From assembly GCA_946625485.1 (NCBI GenBank), contig CAMOTB010000013.1, positions 1 to 33,118 on the forward strand: a DNA stretch of 33,118 nucleotides, given 5' to 3'. The DNA comes from an uncultured Bacteroidales bacterium. GTDB taxonomy: Bacteria > Bacteroidota > Bacteroidia > Bacteroidales > UBA932. The notes under the pieces were generated by a model. The model made no database searches. It was given only the letters and a program-made list of their open reading frames with translations, and was not told the origin of the DNA. A program made the translations under genes and the position numbers. Positions 31,615 through 33,118 of the stretch are shown piece after piece; positions within the stretch are counted from its first letter, which is position 1; each line of letters starts with the position of its first letter.

Positions 31615-33118
31615 ATGCAAAGTAAAGGTGCTATCAGGCTTGTAGCCATCCTTCTGGCCATAGCCTGCCTGTGGCAGCTCTCTTTTACCGCGGTGACCAA
31701 ATACCAGGAGAAGAAGGCTGTCAAGTATGCGGAGAGCGTGGCTTCCGCATTCCAGAATTCTCCCGCTTTCAACCAGATCGCCGTTGCTGACCAGGCTCAC
31801 GTCCTCGACTCGATCAAGGCCGAGCAGACCCGCTGGTACACGGATTCGATTTCCGCGGAAAAAGTTTATTTCGGTTATACATTCAAGGATGTCAAGGCCA
31901 AGGAGATCAACCTCGGTCTGGACCTCAAGGGCGGTATGAACGTGATGCTGCAGGTGCAGCTCGCCGACCTGGTCAAGGCGCTTGCCGAGAACAACCAGAC
32001 CCCCGAATTCTTGAAGGCCATCGACCTGGCGAAAGAGCGCAGCGTCAACTCCCAGAGCGACTACATCACCATCTTCGGTGACGCTTGGAAGGAAGTCTCC
32101 GGCGGCCAGCGCCTCGCCCAGATCTTCGGTACCTACGAGATGCGCGACCGGATCAAGCCCGAGTCCACCGACGACGAGGTTCTCGCCGTGATCAAGACGG
32201 AGGCTGAGAGCGCCGTCGCCAACTCTTTCAACGTCCTGCGTAACCGTATCGACCGTTTCGGCGTGACCCAGCCGTCCATCCAGCGCCTGGGCAACACCGG
32301 CCGCATCCTGGTCGAGCTTCCGGGTGTCAAGGAGCCGGAGCGTGTGCGTAACCTCCTGCAGGGTACCGCCTCCCTCGAGTTCTGGACCACCTTCACCTAT
32401 TCCGAGATCTATCCTTACCTCGTCGAGGCGAACCAGCGCCTGGCTGAGTTGCTTGCCGCTGAGGAGACCCCTGTCGCCGAAGAGGCTGCCGCCGCCGAGG
32501 CTGCGCCGGCCGAGAACTCCGTCGTGGACGAAGTCCTTGCCCAGCAGCAGGGTGAGTCCGCCGAGGTGGACAACTACAAGAAGGCCAATCCGCTCTTCGC
32601 GGTCCTGACCCCTTCCCAGATGAATACCAGCGCCTGCATCGGTTTCGCCAATGCGGTCGATATGGACAAGGTGATGCGTTACCTCGAGATGCCGGAGATC
32701 GCCGGTATCTTCCCCGCCGAGTTCAAGCCCATGTGGTCCGTCAAGCCGACGGAGTACGTCAAGGGTGCCAATGTGTATGAGCTCATCGCGATCAAGGCCT
32801 CTTCCCGTGACGGCAAGGCTCCGCTCGACGGCGGTGTCGTGACCGACGCCCGCGTGGACTACAACGGCCAGCAGCGCGGCGGCGAGCCGGGTGTCTCCAT
32901 GACGATGAATGCTGAGGGCGCCAACATCTGGGCCCGTCTGACCAAGGAGAACATCGGCCGTCAGATCGCCATCGTCCTCGACGGTACGGTCTATTCCTAT
33001 CCGGTCGTCAACAGCGAGATCACCGGCGGTAACTCCTCCATCACCGGTAACTTCGACGTCGAAGAGGCCACTGACCTCACCAACGTCCTCAAGTCCGGTA
33101 AGCTCCCCGCTCCGGCTA
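31615..33118 (+). CDS. secD: SecD, probably fused SecDF, 5' part
   Basis: The first 501 residues of the Sec translocon accessory subunit SecD. The gene runs off the right edge. It begins MQSKGAIRLVAILLAIACLW (first membrane helix). The SecD motif GLDLKGGMNVMLQ follows, then the periplasmic P1 domain with LRNRIDRFGVTQPSIQRLG and RILVELPGVKEPERVRNLLQ. Later come NAEGANIWARLTKENIGRQI and VLDGTVYSYPVVNSEITGG, which precede the membrane part. A 45-residue Ala/Glu-rich stretch (near residues 280-325) interrupts P1. Such inserts are, to my knowledge, common in Bacteroidales SecDF. Fusion to SecF is expected in this phylum but cannot be seen. It uses the proton motive force to help proteins through SecYEG. 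Confidence 0.95.
   Translation, partial: MQSKGAIRLVAILLAIACLWQLSFTAVTKYQEKKAVKYAESVASAFQNSPAFNQIAVADQAHVLDSIKAEQTRWYTDSISAEKVYFGYTFKDVKAKEINLGLDLKGGMNVMLQVQLADLVKALAENNQTPEFLKAIDLAKERSVNSQSDYITIFGDAWKEVSGGQRLAQIFGTYEMRDRIKPESTDDEVLAVIKTEAESAVANSFNVLRNRIDRFGVTQPSIQRLGNTGRILVELPGVKEPERVRNLLQGTASLEFWTTFTYSEIYPYLVEANQRLAELLAAEETPVAEEAAAAEAAPAENSVVDEVLAQQQGESAEVDNYKKANPLFAVLTPSQMNTSACIGFANAVDMDKVMRYLEMPEIAGIFPAEFKPMWSVKPTEYVKGANVYELIAIKASSRDGKAPLDGGVVTDARVDYNGQQRGGEPGVSMTMNAEGANIWARLTKENIGRQIAIVLDGTVYSYPVVNSEITGGNSSITGNFDVEEATDLTNVLKSGKLPAPA

Noticed and set aside
32440..32590. Ala/Glu-rich low-complexity segment in SecD as an insertion or novel domain.
   Set aside because: To my knowledge, acidic low-complexity inserts at this place are common in Bacteroidales SecDF.

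Overview
The window looks like chromosome of an anaerobic Bacteroidales bacterium (Bacteroidota), probably from a gut-like, plant-fibre-degrading habitat. The basis is a complete SusC/SusD pair, several promoters with the Bacteroidota -7 box (TAnnTTTG), SusD and M49 lipoproteins, a DUF4421-like protein, a SecD of the Bacteroidota fused SecDF type, and a glycyl radical enzyme. I do not assign a family or genus.

Region 1 (1-2050) is a worn edge: the last codons of a tyrosine recombinase, a 340-base non-coding stretch with short palindromic repeats, a small exported barrel-like protein, and a metallophosphoesterase whose signal peptide and body are in different frames.

Region 2 (2052-19538) is a carbohydrate utilisation locus. 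It holds a clan GH-D alpha-galactosidase-like enzyme, then a tightly overlapping four-gene operon (glycyl radical activase, glycyl radical enzyme, sugar/H+ symporter, aldose 1-epimerase). Converging on this is a GH31 glycosidase plus a GntR/LacI-type regulator. Divergent from GH31 is a SusC-SusD-CE15 glucuronoyl-esterase-like operon. Three promoters (activase operon, GH31-regulator, SusC operon) carry the same composite site. It consists of an AAACAGGT box, a direct repeat of CARACCRG with 10-base period exactly 28 bases on, and a -7 box 32-33 bases further. This binds import (SusCD), hydrolysis (GH31, CE15), uptake (symporter), mutarotation and a radical enzyme of unknown substrate into one predicted regulon. 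The regulator sits inside it.

Region 3 (19582-27617) is mostly housekeeping or unrelated: DUF2130, a LolA-fold protein, a stand-alone tyrosine recombinase between two terminators, an M49-like lipoprotein that has lost its first zinc histidine, an AspT/YidE-type transporter, a DUF4421-like protein and a LEA-like protein with an EF-hand loop.

Region 4 (27687-33118) holds a GH2 glycosidase, a REP-like palindrome that supplies the last codons of a PD40/SPOR protein, and the 5' part of secD(F), which runs off the window. No tRNA, rRNA, CRISPR array or insertion sequence was recognised.
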